Source of the DNA: Leptotrichia massiliensis
GTDB taxonomy: Bacteria > Fusobacteriota > Fusobacteriia > Fusobacteriales > Leptotrichiaceae
DNA length: 64,000 nucleotides
Assembly: GCF_900104625.1 (NCBI RefSeq)
Contig: NZ_FNVZ01000004.1
Span: forward strand, 1-64,000
Reading direction: 5' to 3'
The notes beneath the pieces were generated by a model. The model was not told the DNA's origin, did no database searches, and was given only the letters and a program-made list of their open reading frames with translations. Shown here one piece after another: positions 1 through 11,226 of this stretch. Each line of letters begins with the position of its first letter. Position 1 is the first letter of the stretch. The translations under genes and the position numbers were made by a program.

Positions 1-29
1 GAAGAAGCAGTGTAATGAATTAACTCCTT

Positions 30-1547
<1,518 letters not shown>

Positions 1548-1697
1548 ATTTTACATATATTTAAATTTCACCTTTATCTTGACGAGAATCTTGTTTTACA
1601 ACAAGAGCTCTTGACTATTATTTATCTTTTACACATTATTGCTTCTTCTATTCTTATCTCAATTGTCCTGCGACACGATTTCGTATCGACAAGATAT
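1548..1697 (-). other. rRNA operon leader region
   Basis: This is the transcribed leader between the rRNA promoter and the 16S 5' end. It contains small inverted repeats: CTTGTTTTACAACAAG at 1590-1605 and the perfect 12-base palindrome CAAGAGCTCTTG at 1602-1613, which overlap and could be alternative folds. A further stem sits near 1671-1690. Such structures are usual in rRNA leaders, for processing or antitermination. No protein gene is seen here. Confidence 0.5.
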
Positions 1698-1726
1698 ATA
1701 TTATCATAACTGAATTTATTTGTCAA
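1698..1726 (-). promoter_or_regulatory. rRNA operon promoter (sigma-70, extended -10)
   Basis: On the minus strand a perfect -35 TTGACA (1726-1721) is followed after 17 bases by TAATAT (1703-1698). TG sits one base before the -10, giving an extended -10. It is correctly oriented and about 150 bases upstream of the 16S gene. A strong promoter is expected for an rRNA operon. Confidence 0.8.
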
Positions 1727-1809
1727 CTACTTTTTTTCAAAAAATTTGTGTTTTTGAATATTTTTATTCGTAGTCTATTTTTTATTTCTTAGAAAGGTAT
1801 TATTTTATA

Positions 1810-2880
1810 TTAGTTTATTTCAAGATATTTATTTATTATTTCAATACTTTTTATATAATTTTCTGTAAGACTACTATTATTTTTGTAATATAATTGTATA
1901 AACTCTTGGTTATTTTGTTCAAGTAAGGATTGTAATATCTTATCATATTCAGAAGTTTTATATTTTGATTTATCTTTTGAGTTTGATTTTTTTTCAATAT
2001 ATAGCAGAATATCAAAATTGCTGTGTTTAATAAAATCTTCTATTACTGGGTTTTTTGTATCATTTTGAATTATTGAAAATGTTTGTAAAGAAGAAAATTC
2101 TGTATCTATAAAAGTTAGTTTATCAGCATTTTTGATAGATTCTAGTATTCTTCTATTGTGTTCATAAGCAATATTGCTGTAATCAGAGTACTGAATGTTT
2201 TCTATGTGATTCTGCATTTCTTCTTTTATATACTCTTTTCGATATTCTTTTACATAAGTTGTGTTATAATAATTTGCTAATTTATGAGTTAAGTTAGTTT
2301 TTCCTGAATATTCCGAACCAATTATTGCTACTTTTAGGACAAAAAATTCTCTTACATATTTTGGAATAAAAAACCAGTTTTTATATGGATTTTTTCTTAT
2401 TTCTGTTGCACTAATATGAAAATTGTTTCTATTTATGTCTATTAATTTAATTTCTAAATTTTTATTGAAAGTTTTTTCAAAATTGGGTAATGTCAAAAAA
2501 TTATTTTTGTAGTTTTCCACATCTTGAGTTTCATTTGTAAAAATTATGTCAACTTTAATTTTATTTTTTAAAAGTGTTTCCTGTACTCTTTCACTCCATA
2601 ATTTCCAGCCATTGGGATAAAATGGTATACCATCTTCCGCAAGATGTATTATTTTTATATTTTTTTGGTGTTTAAAAGTTTTTTCTACAAATCTAATTCT
2701 ATCTTTTACAGTTGGCATTTTTTTCATTTTTGAGTCTTCAAATAATTTTTTATCCCTGTCATCATCAGTGCATACCACAACATATAAATTTTCTACGTAA
2801 CCACTAGCTCTTTGAATAAAATCAACATGTCCAATATGAAGTGGATAAAACTTTCCAAATATTATTCCATTTTTTTGCAT
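1810..2880 (-). CDS. nadR: NadR-type bifunctional NMN adenylyltransferase / ribosylnicotinamide kinase
   Basis: This 356-residue two-domain enzyme acts in NAD salvage: the N-terminal domain would adenylate nicotinamide mononucleotide and the C-terminal domain would phosphorylate ribosylnicotinamide. Residues 9-18 (GKFYPLHIGH) are the nucleotidyltransferase HxGH motif and residues 156-162 (ISATEIR) match the second family motif. A P-loop GSEYSGKT lies at 188-195. The N-terminal DNA-binding domain of enterobacterial NadR is absent, as in many Firmicutes and Fusobacteria, so it is probably only enzymatic. An AAGGAG ribosome site precedes the ATG. It lies 56 bases downstream of rmuC on the same strand and could be the last gene of that transcript. 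The two-domain assignment is clear; the substrates follow from the family. Confidence 0.9.
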   Translation of the reverse strand: MQKNGIIFGKFYPLHIGHVDFIQRASGYVENLYVVVCTDDDRDKKLFEDSKMKKMPTVKDRIRFVEKTFKHQKNIKIIHLAEDGIPFYPNGWKLWSERVQETLLKNKIKVDIIFTNETQDVENYKNNFLTLPNFEKTFNKNLEIKLIDINRNNFHISATEIRKNPYKNWFFIPKYVREFFVLKVAIIGSEYSGKTNLTHKLANYYNTTYVKEYRKEYIKEEMQNHIENIQYSDYSNIAYEHNRRILESIKNADKLTFIDTEFSSLQTFSIIQNDTKNPVIEDFIKHSNFDILLYIEKKSNSKDKSKYKTSEYDKILQSLLEQNNQEFIQLYYKNNSSLTENYIKSIEIINKYLEIN

Positions 2881-2936
2881 TTTTTATTTTATTCTCCTTT
2901 TTGAAGTAAATCTCACTTACTAAATTTTAATAAAAT

Positions 2937-4379
2937 CTATTCTTCCATTTCTAAAATTTTTAAATTTTCAACATTATTATTAACTGTTTTTTCTTCAAAT
3001 TTTGCATTCGAAATTTCTGTAAATCTTTTGCTTATTTTGTTTGAAGTTGTATTGATTTCTTTTACATCTTTAGAAACTTTTTCGATATCTTTTTGTAAAT
3101 TATCCCAACGAGTACGGTATCTTGTAAACTCAACATTCAATTTTTCGAGTTCCTGCTGAATTATATTTGCATATTTATCACGTTCTAAGTTTGTCATCAT
3201 AACTTGAATTACTGTCAATACTGAAATTAAAGTTGTTGGGGATGCTATCCGTACATTTTTTTTGTAGGCATATTCTATTATATCTGTGTGATAAGCATTT
3301 ATTTCAGCAAAAATTGCTTCAGCTGGAAGAAACAATATTGCCTGTTCACTCGTTTCATTTTTTATTATATATTTTGAAGAAATTGCGTCTATATGTTTTT
3401 TCAAATCAGTCACAAAATCTTTCCGAGCATTTTCTCTTTCAATTTGAGATAAATCATTATTATACATTTTTCTATAATTTTCCAACGGAAATTTTGAGTC
3501 AACTGCGATATTTCCAAGTGGTTCTGGCGTGAAAATAATAGAATCAACAATGGTTCCGTTTGAAAGTTTATATTGTTTTTGATAAAGTTTATCATTTTTT
3601 TCTCCAAAAACTGAAGATAATATTTGGTAAAGCTGAATTTCACCAAAAATTCCACGACTTTTTTTATCAGTTAGAATGTCTTGAAGTGAAACCACATTGC
3701 TTGACAATGCTTCAATTTTTTTCTGTGCTTCATCAATTTTACTCAGACGTTCCAACACGTTTCCAAAAGTTTTTGTTGTCTCCTCAAACCCTTTTGATAA
3801 ACGTTCTTCCACTTTCATATTCATTACATCAAGTCTATTTTCAATTTTTTGACTTAATTTTTCAAAATTTTCATTTATATTTTTTGTAAGTCCATCTTTA
3901 AATTCGTTTATATTTTTTGTCAAACTCTGATTATTTTCAGTCATTACGCCTGTCAACGCTGTATTATTTTCATTTAAACGAACTGACAGCTTTTGAATGT
4001 TATTATTCATGCTGGAAGTTAAAAGTTGACTATTTTCAGTATGATTTTTAGATAACAACTGATTATTATCGTTCATTGTACCACTTAAATTTTGTCCCAG
4101 CTGATTAAACCTTAAAAGTAATTTTTCATTATTTTCAGATAATTTATTTTGTAAGTTATTTATGCCTTCAAGCAAGTTATTTTTTGCATTTAGGCTTATT
4201 GTTTTTTCAATTTCATCAAATTTTTTCTTATTTTCCTCAAAATTTTGCTGATTATTTTCGTTAATCTGATTTAACAGCATTTTTTCTTCATTTTCAATGT
4301 TTTTCTTATTAAGAAAAATAATTGTTCCAACAACTGTAACAATGTTTATTATCACGATAATTATTACTACTGTTATCAT
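2937..4379 (-). CDS. rmuC: DNA recombination protein RmuC homologue
   Basis: This 480-residue protein has one N-terminal membrane segment (about residues 1-24). It is followed by a long Asn/Gln/Glu-rich coiled coil to about residue 230, with repeated NNxxL-type blocks. The conserved RmuC core comes next, containing KSRGIFGEIQL and AVDSKFPLENY, the region related to PD-(D/E)XK nuclease folds. RmuC proteins limit rearrangement at inverted repeats and have been linked to DNA-protein crosslink handling; the biochemical role is only partly known. The length matches the family. The gene starts 19 bases after the end of the YihY-type gene and is probably co-transcribed with it. Confidence 0.9.
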   Translation of the reverse strand: MITVVIIIVIINIVTVVGTIIFLNKKNIENEEKMLLNQINENNQQNFEENKKKFDEIEKTISLNAKNNLLEGINNLQNKLSENNEKLLLRFNQLGQNLSGTMNDNNQLLSKNHTENSQLLTSSMNNNIQKLSVRLNENNTALTGVMTENNQSLTKNINEFKDGLTKNINENFEKLSQKIENRLDVMNMKVEERLSKGFEETTKTFGNVLERLSKIDEAQKKIEALSSNVVSLQDILTDKKSRGIFGEIQLYQILSSVFGEKNDKLYQKQYKLSNGTIVDSIIFTPEPLGNIAVDSKFPLENYRKMYNNDLSQIERENARKDFVTDLKKHIDAISSKYIIKNETSEQAILFLPAEAIFAEINAYHTDIIEYAYKKNVRIASPTTLISVLTVIQVMMTNLERDKYANIIQQELEKLNVEFTRYRTRWDNLQKDIEKVSKDVKEINTTSNKISKRFTEISNAKFEEKTVNNNVENLKILEMEE

Positions 4380-4398
4380 TTCTATTCCTCATTTCTAA

Positions 4399-5961
4399 TT
4401 AAAAGAATTTCCAAGTTCCATCTTCGTATCTGACTCTTTTTTGAGTATCTTGAGAATTATTATCTTCTGATTGAGAAGTTTGAACTTCTGATTCACGGTT
4501 AATTCTTTCTTTTCTTATTATTTTTGGAGAATCTTTTATTTGTAAATTTTCATTTTTTTGTTTTGAAATTTGAAAATCTATTGTTAATTCTTCGGGATTT
4601 CTTGGTTTTATTGGATTTTGAAAATTTTCTGGCTGTTCTGATTCTGAAAAATATGTTTCCTCTTTTTCAGGAGTATTTTCAAATTCAGGATCAGGATTTT
4701 CTATTTTTTTCATTGCCAGTTTTTCCCTTATTTTTTCAAGAAGTTTTTTGTCTTCTTCGTTCAAATTATCAAAAATATTTTCATAATGTTCAATATTCTT
4801 TGTATCAAATTTTTTCATAAATTCTCTGATTGTTATGGATTCTGGACTATATGCAACTTGGTATTGACTGTCTGAATTTTTATCATAAAAAACTTCATTA
4901 ATAAATCCCATTTTTTCCAAATCAGATAAAATTTCTTTCACAAAAAAAACTTCCATACCTAGCCTATCAGTTAATTTTTGATACGTAAATGACTCTTTTT
5001 TTTCAACAAAATTTTTGATAATTAAGGATAAAATTAAAATTCCAGCTTCCCTTTTTACTTTGATTGGCATTTCAATTTTTTCGCTGTATAAGAACTCATC
5101 CGATGTTTGAATTGAAAAAGCTATTTGCGCTCCAAGCAAAATTGTTACCCAAACATATTGTACCCATATTAGGAAAATAGGAATTAGAGCCAAACTTCCA
5201 TAAATTATATTGTATCTTGTAATTGACGACTGTAATAATAAGAACAGCAATTTCCATCCAAAAGTAAGTAATGTCGTTACAATTCCTGCATAAACTGCTG
5301 GTTTTATTTTTACATTTGTGTTTGGAATCACATAAAATAGATAACTGAACAAAATAATGTATGTCGCAGGCCCGAACAATCCAATAAATAAGTTCATAAT
5401 TACTGCATTCCCTGAAAAATGTTTGGATATTTCCTCAACTGCAACAGAATTTAAGGCTGATAGCAAAACAAAAAATATTGGTCCTAAAAATATAATTGCA
5501 ATATAGTCAATAACTCTTCTTGTAATTGATCTTTTCTTATTAATTTTCCATATTTTATTAAAGGAATTTTCAAGCATTATTAAAACTTTTACTGCTGAAT
5601 AAATTAAAATAACAATTCCTACTCCAGTTAATATACTACTTTCTGTAGATAAAAGAAGCCTTTGAGCAACATCCACAATTACCCTTAAAAAACTATTATT
5701 TCCTGGCCATAATTCAAAAAACTTCTGTATGAATATTTTATCCAGCCCAAATCCCTTTGTGATTCCTAATACAAGAGCAACTACTGGAAAAATGGCAAGA
5801 AGTGAGTAGTAAGTTAAAGAAATCGCAAGTATTTGCGTTTCACCATCACGATAATTTCGGTAAATTAAGTAAATCATTCTTTTTATTTCAGATATTTTTC
5901 TTTTAAATCCGTTTTCTTTTACTTCTTTTTTTTGTTTTTGAAAATTTTTCTTTTCTTTCAT
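4399..5961 (-). CDS. YihY/RbnA-family inner-membrane protein with C-terminal cytoplasmic extension
   Basis: This 520-residue protein has the YihY (formerly 'RNase BN') fold. A basic N-terminus is followed by the family sequence ALSLTYYSLLAIFPV-like (here ILAISLTYYSLLAIFPVVAL) and about six transmembrane helices to about residue 290. A winged-helix-like segment follows (about 300-380, with FTYQKLTDRLGM and LEKMGFI). The protein ends in a charged, low-complexity Glu/Asn/Ser tail and RYEDGTWKFF. Typical bacterial members are about 280-420 residues, so the tail is long. The function of the family is not settled; the RNase name was based on a misassignment. The ATG follows a GGAGAAAG ribosome site. 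It probably forms an operon with rmuC and nadR. Confidence 0.85.
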   Translation of the reverse strand: MKEKKNFQKQKKEVKENGFKRKISEIKRMIYLIYRNYRDGETQILAISLTYYSLLAIFPVVALVLGITKGFGLDKIFIQKFFELWPGNNSFLRVIVDVAQRLLLSTESSILTGVGIVILIYSAVKVLIMLENSFNKIWKINKKRSITRRVIDYIAIIFLGPIFFVLLSALNSVAVEEISKHFSGNAVIMNLFIGLFGPATYIILFSYLFYVIPNTNVKIKPAVYAGIVTTLLTFGWKLLFLLLQSSITRYNIIYGSLALIPIFLIWVQYVWVTILLGAQIAFSIQTSDEFLYSEKIEMPIKVKREAGILILSLIIKNFVEKKESFTYQKLTDRLGMEVFFVKEILSDLEKMGFINEVFYDKNSDSQYQVAYSPESITIREFMKKFDTKNIEHYENIFDNLNEEDKKLLEKIREKLAMKKIENPDPEFENTPEKEETYFSESEQPENFQNPIKPRNPEELTIDFQISKQKNENLQIKDSPKIIRKERINRESEVQTSQSEDNNSQDTQKRVRYEDGTWKFF

Positions 5962-6053
5962 AAACTTTCTCCATTTTCTTTTTTATTTTTTATTAAATGT
6001 ATCTAAATAGTACAAACAAATATATTTATGCATACTCTTTTTATAAAATAAAT

Positions 6054-7244
6054 TTATCCAAAATTAAAATATTCACGTTCTTCAAAAATTTCATTCATAA
6101 TTTCATCATAGTTTTCAATTTTTGCCTCTTCTTCAAGTACATCTTCCATCTTTGGATTTGTAACTGGATGTTTTGGAGCAAAAATTACACATGAATCTTC
6201 ATACGGTTCAATAGATTTTTCATAAGTTTCTATTTCCTTTGCAATTTCAATTATTTCTGTCTTGTCCATTCCGATAAGAGGCCTAAATACTGGCAATTTT
6301 TCTACAGAAGCATTTGTACATGTAAGCCCTCCCATTGTTTGAGACGCCACTTGTCCAAGGCTTTCTCCTGTAATTAATGCCTGATACTGCATTGTATTTG
6401 ACAATCTTTCAGCTAGACGCATCATAGCACGTCTTGTCAAAATTGTTGCTAAATCTTTTTTTGTCTGAGTATTTATTGCTTCCTGAATTTTTAGTATATT
6501 TAACGAATAAAGTCTTGTTTTTCCAACATAAAGTGATAAAATATCTGTCAGTTCCTTTACTTTTTCAAGAGCCTGCTGGCTTGTAAATGGGAAACTGTGG
6601 AATGTTATAAAATTTAGACGCATTCCTCTTTTTGCCATCATAAACGAAGCAACTGGGCTGTCTATTCCACCAGATAAAAGTACAAGTCCCTTTCCCGTTG
6701 AACCAAGCGGAAGTCCGCCATAAGTTTTTATTCTATCCGTATAAATATAAGCATTTTTTCTAATGTCAACATTTATCATAACATCAGGATCTTTCATTTT
6801 AACTTTTTCAAAAGAACTGTTTACCAGTACATGTCCTCCGAGTTCACGTGCATAGTCCATAGATTTCTTCTCAAATCCTTTGTTACTACGATTAACTGTT
6901 ATTTTAAAAGTTCTAGCTCCATTTTCATAAGCATACTTTGCAAAGTCTAATACTTTTTCCTTTATAAATTCATCATTTCTTTCAACTTTTGCCGATTGAT
7001 TAAGACCTACTATTCCAAAAACTTTTTTTAGCTTGTCTGTAACTTCATCCAAATTTTCAGGATTTATTAAGACATATAATTTTGATAAATCATCAAATAA
7101 CTGATAATCAAATCCTTTTAACACCTTATTAATCTTATTTTTCAATTTCTTTTCAAATTGACCCCTGTTTTTACCTTTTAGTGACAACTCTCCATAAGAA
7201 AGCCCTATTGAATTCAATAAATTTTTATCAGTATAACTGCTCAT
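6054..7244 (-). CDS. thiI: tRNA 4-thiouridine synthase ThiI
   Basis: ThiI adenylates U8 of tRNA and inserts sulfur to make 4-thiouridine; it can also supply sulfur for thiazole. An NFLD-like region and THUMP domain occupy about residues 1-170. The PP-loop SGGIDSP at 191-197 marks the adenylation domain. The protein is 396 residues and lacks the C-terminal rhodanese domain of the E. coli enzyme, as in Bacillus, where a dedicated cysteine desulfurase gene is adjacent. That is exactly the arrangement here (7277-8425, 32 bases upstream). The AAAGGAAAAAG ribosome site fits this ATG. Confidence 0.95.
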   Translation of the reverse strand: MSSYTDKNLLNSIGLSYGELSLKGKNRGQFEKKLKNKINKVLKGFDYQLFDDLSKLYVLINPENLDEVTDKLKKVFGIVGLNQSAKVERNDEFIKEKVLDFAKYAYENGARTFKITVNRSNKGFEKKSMDYARELGGHVLVNSSFEKVKMKDPDVMINVDIRKNAYIYTDRIKTYGGLPLGSTGKGLVLLSGGIDSPVASFMMAKRGMRLNFITFHSFPFTSQQALEKVKELTDILSLYVGKTRLYSLNILKIQEAINTQTKKDLATILTRRAMMRLAERLSNTMQYQALITGESLGQVASQTMGGLTCTNASVEKLPVFRPLIGMDKTEIIEIAKEIETYEKSIEPYEDSCVIFAPKHPVTNPKMEDVLEEEAKIENYDEIMNEIFEEREYFNFG

Positions 7245-7276
7245 CTTTTTCCTTTCTGTTTTTTATTTAAAAAATA

Positions 7277-8425
7277 TTATCTCATTTTCCTAATTCTTTC
7301 CACACTTTCCTTCAGTCGCTTCACAACTTCATCAATTTCCTTTTCTGTATTATCCTTTGAAAAACTGAACCTTATTGCTCCATCTAGTTCTGATTGAGTA
7401 AGTCCCATAACTTCAAGTATTCTGCTATTCCCTTTTTTTGATGAACAGGCTGAGCCTGTAGAAACATAAATTTGATACATTCCTAGAAAATGTGTCAGAA
7501 CCTCACCTTTTGTGCCGTTAAATGATACATTCAATACTTTAGGACTTGATTTTTCAATGCTAAGCAGGGAATTAAATTTTATATTTGTAATTTCCTCAGA
7601 GATTTTATTTGCAAGCATTTCTTTTAACTTTTGTGAATGCTCCATTTCGTTTTTTTCTTCTTTTATCAAAATCTCTACAGCTTTTGTAAAAGCCAAAATT
7701 AATTCTGTCGGCATTGTTCTTTTTACAATTCCATTTTCAGCATTTGAACCATAAATTATATTTGCAATTTTGACACGTTTATTTATATAGATGGCTCCAA
7801 TTCCCTTTGGTGCATGAATTTTATGTCCACTTATTGTTATTGCATCCACAGGAATTTTATCAAACTTTATATTCGTACATCCAAGTCCTTGTACAAAATC
7901 AGTATGAAAATATGTATCTCTGTTTTTCATTTTAATAATTTTTGAAATTTGCTCCAAATCTTGAATCGCCCCAGTTTCACTATTGACTGCTCCAACTGAA
8001 ACTATTACAGTGTCTTCCCTAATCATATTTTCAAGTTCTTCAATATCTATAAAACCATCTTTATCCACATTTAGATAATCCACTTTAAAGCCCAAGTTTT
8101 CATAATGCTTAAACACTTCATAGACTGACGGATGTTCAATCTTTGTTGTAATCAGATGTTTTTTTATTCGTGAATTTGCATTGATAATTCCTTGTAATAC
8201 AAGGTTATTTCCATCTCCGCCACCTGCTGTAAAGTAAATTCTGTCAGCTTCAACTTTTAAGTAATCAGACACTATCTTTTTAGCATTTTTTATCTTTAAT
8301 AAAGTTTTATGAGAAAAATCATGAATTGCATCGGGATTTGCATAATTTTCTTCCATTGTTTCAACTAACACATTTATAACTTCTTTACGTGGCTTTGTAC
8401 TGGCTGAATTATCCAAATAAATCAT
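7277..8425 (-). CDS. Cysteine desulfurase (NifS/IscS family), ThiI partner
   Basis: This PLP enzyme takes sulfur from cysteine and passes it on as persulfide. The PLP lysine lies in SGHKIHAP (about K202) and the sulfur-carrying cysteine in STGSACSSKKG (about C327). The N-terminus MIYLDNSASTKP is typical. The ATG at 8425 is chosen over a TTG six codons upstream, because that TTG lies inside the AAGGAGG ribosome site that serves the ATG. The gene is first in a two-gene operon with thiI, like nifZ-thiI in Bacillus, so tRNA thiolation is the likely job. A wider role in Fe-S assembly cannot be excluded. Confidence 0.92.
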   Translation of the reverse strand: MIYLDNSASTKPRKEVINVLVETMEENYANPDAIHDFSHKTLLKIKNAKKIVSDYLKVEADRIYFTAGGGDGNNLVLQGIINANSRIKKHLITTKIEHPSVYEVFKHYENLGFKVDYLNVDKDGFIDIEELENMIREDTVIVSVGAVNSETGAIQDLEQISKIIKMKNRDTYFHTDFVQGLGCTNIKFDKIPVDAITISGHKIHAPKGIGAIYINKRVKIANIIYGSNAENGIVKRTMPTELILAFTKAVEILIKEEKNEMEHSQKLKEMLANKISEEITNIKFNSLLSIEKSSPKVLNVSFNGTKGEVLTHFLGMYQIYVSTGSACSSKKGNSRILEVMGLTQSELDGAIRFSFSKDNTEKEIDEVVKRLKESVERIRKMR

Positions 8426-8576
8426 TTTTCCTCCTTGTTTCAAATTATATTATAGCCTTTGAAATAGAAACTATTAAAAAAATAATTTTACTATCTCTAA
8501 TGAAAATTAAATTATTATAAACTCTTGTTTTTATTATACTATATTTTATAAAATTTATCAAAACTAAATAAGCAAA

Positions 8577-8635
8577 AAACGGAGTTTTTTAATAAAAACT
8601 ATCTTTAAAAAACAATTTTTATTTTTGCTCCGTTT
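8577..8635 (-). terminator. Terminator downstream of sppA
   Basis: On the minus strand AAACGGAG (8635-8628) pairs with CTCCGTTT (8584-8577) across a loop of about 43 bases that can itself fold through A/T runs. The descending arm runs into a T-run (CTCCGTTTTTTG). It lies a few bases after the sppA stop. The long loop makes it less canonical than the other terminators here. Confidence 0.55.
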
Positions 8636-8640
8636 GATTT

Positions 8641-10425
8641 TTAATATAAATTTAATTTGTATGTTAAATAATATAGAGGTTTATTTTGATTTTGAACTGC
8701 AAAATCATATTCATTAAACACTTTTTTAGCTTCTGGGATATTTTTTTTCAATTGTGTAGTTAAACTAAATTTTTCTGTAACCATTCTTGTGAGTGATTTT
8801 AACTTGTGAGAAAAATCTTCTTCCAGATAAATACTTTCTACAGCATAATTGTTATGTAAATTTAAGTCTTTTGCCATTATTTTTATAACTTCATCAAGAC
8901 TCGCAATTCCATCAATTAAGTTTATATTTTTTGCTTCATCCCCTAGCCATATTTTACCTTGTGCATAGCCTTCAAGAGTATTTTCATCTATTTTACGATT
9001 TTTAGAAACACGTGATTTGAACTCCTTGTATGTTTCCTGCATAGATTGACTGATTTTCGCACGAGATTCTTCAGATAATGGTTCAAAGCTATCATAAATT
9101 TCTGAATATTTACCTTTTGATACTGAATTAGAATGAACTCCATATTTATTTTGTGCATTGTTAAATTTTGGGAGCATTGAAACTACGCCTATTGACCCTG
9201 TTATTGTGGCATTGTTTGCAAATACTTTATTTCCTGCCATTGAAATATAGTAACCTCCAGAGGCTGTTGTATCAGACATTGAAACATAAATTGGAATATT
9301 CAGTTTTGTAAGTTCTTGATAAATTATTTCAGAAGCAAGTGCTGAACCTCCACCTGAATTTACCCGAAGTACAATTCCCTTTAAATTTTTAGTTTTCATA
9401 GCTTTTTCAATTTTTTGTAAAATATTATCTGGAGTAATTACACCTTCAGTAACATCAGTTGGATCATATAAAATCGAACCTTCGGCATAAATTACAGCTA
9501 TTGTTCCATTTCTTGGATTTCCTATTTTACCATCTTCTACTCTTTTTTCATAATAATCATAAATATCGGCAACATTGTCTTCCCTTATGTTTAGACGTTT
9601 TGTAAAATCAGAAAAATGCTCAAGTTTATCAACAAAATTTTTATCACGTGCAGCAAATGGAGTCAAATTAATATTATTTCCATTTACAATATCATTATTT
9701 AAAACATTTTTGTCAATTTTACGATTTTTGGAAATTTCTGTCACAAATTTATCATATCGATTTTCCAAAATTCTAGTTAATTCTGAACGCAATTCGGGAG
9801 TCATCTCATTTCCAGTATAGTTTTCTCCATAAGATTTGTAATTTCCTATACGGACTACTTCCATATTTACCCCAAGTTTATCAAAAAGCCCTTTATAATA
9901 TAAATCTGAATAATGATATCCTGTCAAATCAAGACTTGCTGATGTTGATGGAACCATAACTACTTCATTGGCAATAGAAGCTAATTTATAATTGGCATTG
10001 GTAATATAAGCACCAAAAGCATATATTTTTTTATTATTTGCTTTTAATTCTTCAAATTTTTTAGACAATTCCTCTATTTTTGCAGATGATAAATTTATAG
10101 TGTCTAAAGAAATAATCACTCCTTTTACTTGATTATTATTTTTAATATCATCCAAACTATTTAAAATATCCATATACGATAATTTTTCATCTGATAGAAA
10201 ATTTGAACCGATAATTTTATCTTCTGTAACGTCAGAAACATTAAAAAGTATATATTCATAGCTTTTTTTAATTTTTTCATTCTTATCTTTGGAACTAAAA
10301 ATTGCAATTGTAGAAATTCCAATAATAAAAATTACAAATATCAATAACGACAGTTTTAGAAAAAACGAATATATTTCTTTTAATGTAAATATCAAAAATC
10401 TTTTGAAAAAATTCAAAAATTTCAT
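8641..10425 (-). CDS. sppA: Signal peptide peptidase SppA, 67K type
   Basis: SppA is a membrane-anchored serine/lysine protease that degrades signal-peptide remnants. It has 594 residues with one N-terminal membrane segment (about 17-42), then the duplicated ClpP-like fold of the long (67K) form. The N-terminal half carries the catalytic lysine motif GNYKSYGE. The C-terminal half carries the nucleophile motif TTASGGYYISM, preceded by the glycine-rich SGGGSALASE strand. A near-consensus promoter lies upstream (10474-10502) and a hairpin terminator downstream, so it is probably transcribed alone. Family assignment is firm. Confidence 0.93.
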   Translation of the reverse strand: MKFLNFFKRFLIFTLKEIYSFFLKLSLLIFVIFIIGISTIAIFSSKDKNEKIKKSYEYILFNVSDVTEDKIIGSNFLSDEKLSYMDILNSLDDIKNNNQVKGVIISLDTINLSSAKIEELSKKFEELKANNKKIYAFGAYITNANYKLASIANEVVMVPSTSASLDLTGYHYSDLYYKGLFDKLGVNMEVVRIGNYKSYGENYTGNEMTPELRSELTRILENRYDKFVTEISKNRKIDKNVLNNDIVNGNNINLTPFAARDKNFVDKLEHFSDFTKRLNIREDNVADIYDYYEKRVEDGKIGNPRNGTIAVIYAEGSILYDPTDVTEGVITPDNILQKIEKAMKTKNLKGIVLRVNSGGGSALASEIIYQELTKLNIPIYVSMSDTTASGGYYISMAGNKVFANNATITGSIGVVSMLPKFNNAQNKYGVHSNSVSKGKYSEIYDSFEPLSEESRAKISQSMQETYKEFKSRVSKNRKIDENTLEGYAQGKIWLGDEAKNINLIDGIASLDEVIKIMAKDLNLHNNYAVESIYLEEDFSHKLKSLTRMVTEKFSLTTQLKKNIPEAKKVFNEYDFAVQNQNKPLYYLTYKLNLY

Positions 10426-10473
10426 TTTTTATTTTCCTCCTTGTATGATTTTATGCAAATCTAATTTTTTCAA

Positions 10474-10502
10474 ATTATATCACTTTAATCTACAAATATC
10501 AA
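10474..10502 (-). promoter_or_regulatory. sppA promoter
   Basis: On the minus strand TTGATA (10502-10497) is followed by a 17-base spacer and a perfect TATAAT (10479-10474). TG one base before gives an extended -10. It is about 50 bases upstream of the sppA ATG. Confidence 0.7.
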
Positions 10503-10564
10503 TAAATAAAATATTTTTTCTATACTTTTAATTAATATCTAAACTCATACTTTTGATTAAATTA

Positions 10565-10594
10565 TTGACAAAAATAAAAAGTAATGTATATAAT
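10565..10594 (+). promoter_or_regulatory. Promoter for exported TPR protein gene
   Basis: TTGACA at 10565-10570 and TATAAT at 10589-10594 are both perfect hexamers, with an 18-base spacer. They sit 57 bases before the ATG at 10651, which has a GAGGAGA ribosome site. Confidence 0.75.
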
Positions 10595-10650
10595 TAATGT
10601 AACTAAATTATAGTTTACATAGTAAAAAACAACAGAGGAGACAAATTAAA

Positions 10651-11040
10651 ATGAAAAAACTTGCTATATTAGGAATTATTGCTTTAGCACATACAGCACA
10701 AGCTGGATACTTAGAGGATGGGAATTCGTATTTTAAGAATAATAATTATCCAAAAGCTGAACAGATGTACTTGAAAGCCATTAAAGAAAATGATGGTGAA
10801 ATTGAAACTATGTATAATTTAGGAACTTTATACTATGAACAAAATAAATTTGACAAAGCCAAAGAAATGTTTTTAAAAGCTATACAAAAAGGACATGTTA
10901 AAGCTATGTATAATTTAGGAATCTTGTATTACAACCAAAATGACCGTATCAATGCAAAAAAATATGTAAAACAAGCATCTGATTTAGACTATGAAGAAGC
11001 TCAGGAAGTTTATAAAAAAATGTTACAAGCTGGATATTAA
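10651..11040 (+). CDS. Small exported TPR/Sel1-like repeat protein
   Basis: This 129-residue protein has an N-terminal signal peptide (about residues 1-18, with a likely cut after AQA). About three 34-36-residue helical repeats follow, with TPR/Sel1 spacing (GNSYFKNNNYPKAEQMYLKAI, then two similar units beginning MYNLGTLYYEQN and MYNLGILYYNQN). Such repeats mediate protein-protein contacts; the partner is unknown. It is predicted to be periplasmic. It stands alone, with its own promoter and no operon partner before the ACT gene 186 bases on. Confidence 0.8.
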   Translation: MKKLAILGIIALAHTAQAGYLEDGNSYFKNNNYPKAEQMYLKAIKENDGEIETMYNLGTLYYEQNKFDKAKEMFLKAIQKGHVKAMYNLGILYYNQNDRINAKKYVKQASDLDYEEAQEVYKKMLQAGY

Positions 11041-11150
11041 TAATCAAAAAAGTTGCAATAAAGAGAGTGTTGTTTACTTGTATATTTTTTTTAATCCAAA
11101 TTATTTCACATCCTAAGTTTTTTATAAAATATAAAATAAAACTTCCCGCT

Positions 11151-11179
11151 TGCTAAATACCTAAATTTATGCGATAATT
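11151..11179 (+). promoter_or_regulatory. Promoter for ACT-domain/UPF0210 operon
   Basis: TTGCTA (11151-11156), a 17-base spacer and GATAAT (11174-11179), with TG one base before the -10 (extended -10). It lies about 47 bases before the ATG at 11227. Confidence 0.6.
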
Positions 11180-11226
11180 TAACATATTAAGAAGAGTTTT
11201 AATTTAATTTGTCAGGAGGTATCAGA

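Noticed and set aside
8426-8443. Upstream TTG start for the cysteine desulfurase
   Set aside because: The TTG overlaps the AAGGAGG ribosome site, which is correctly spaced for the ATG at 8425. The same reasoning moved the starts of the ACT protein, transketolase N-terminal subunit, WYL regulator and NRAMP-like gene.
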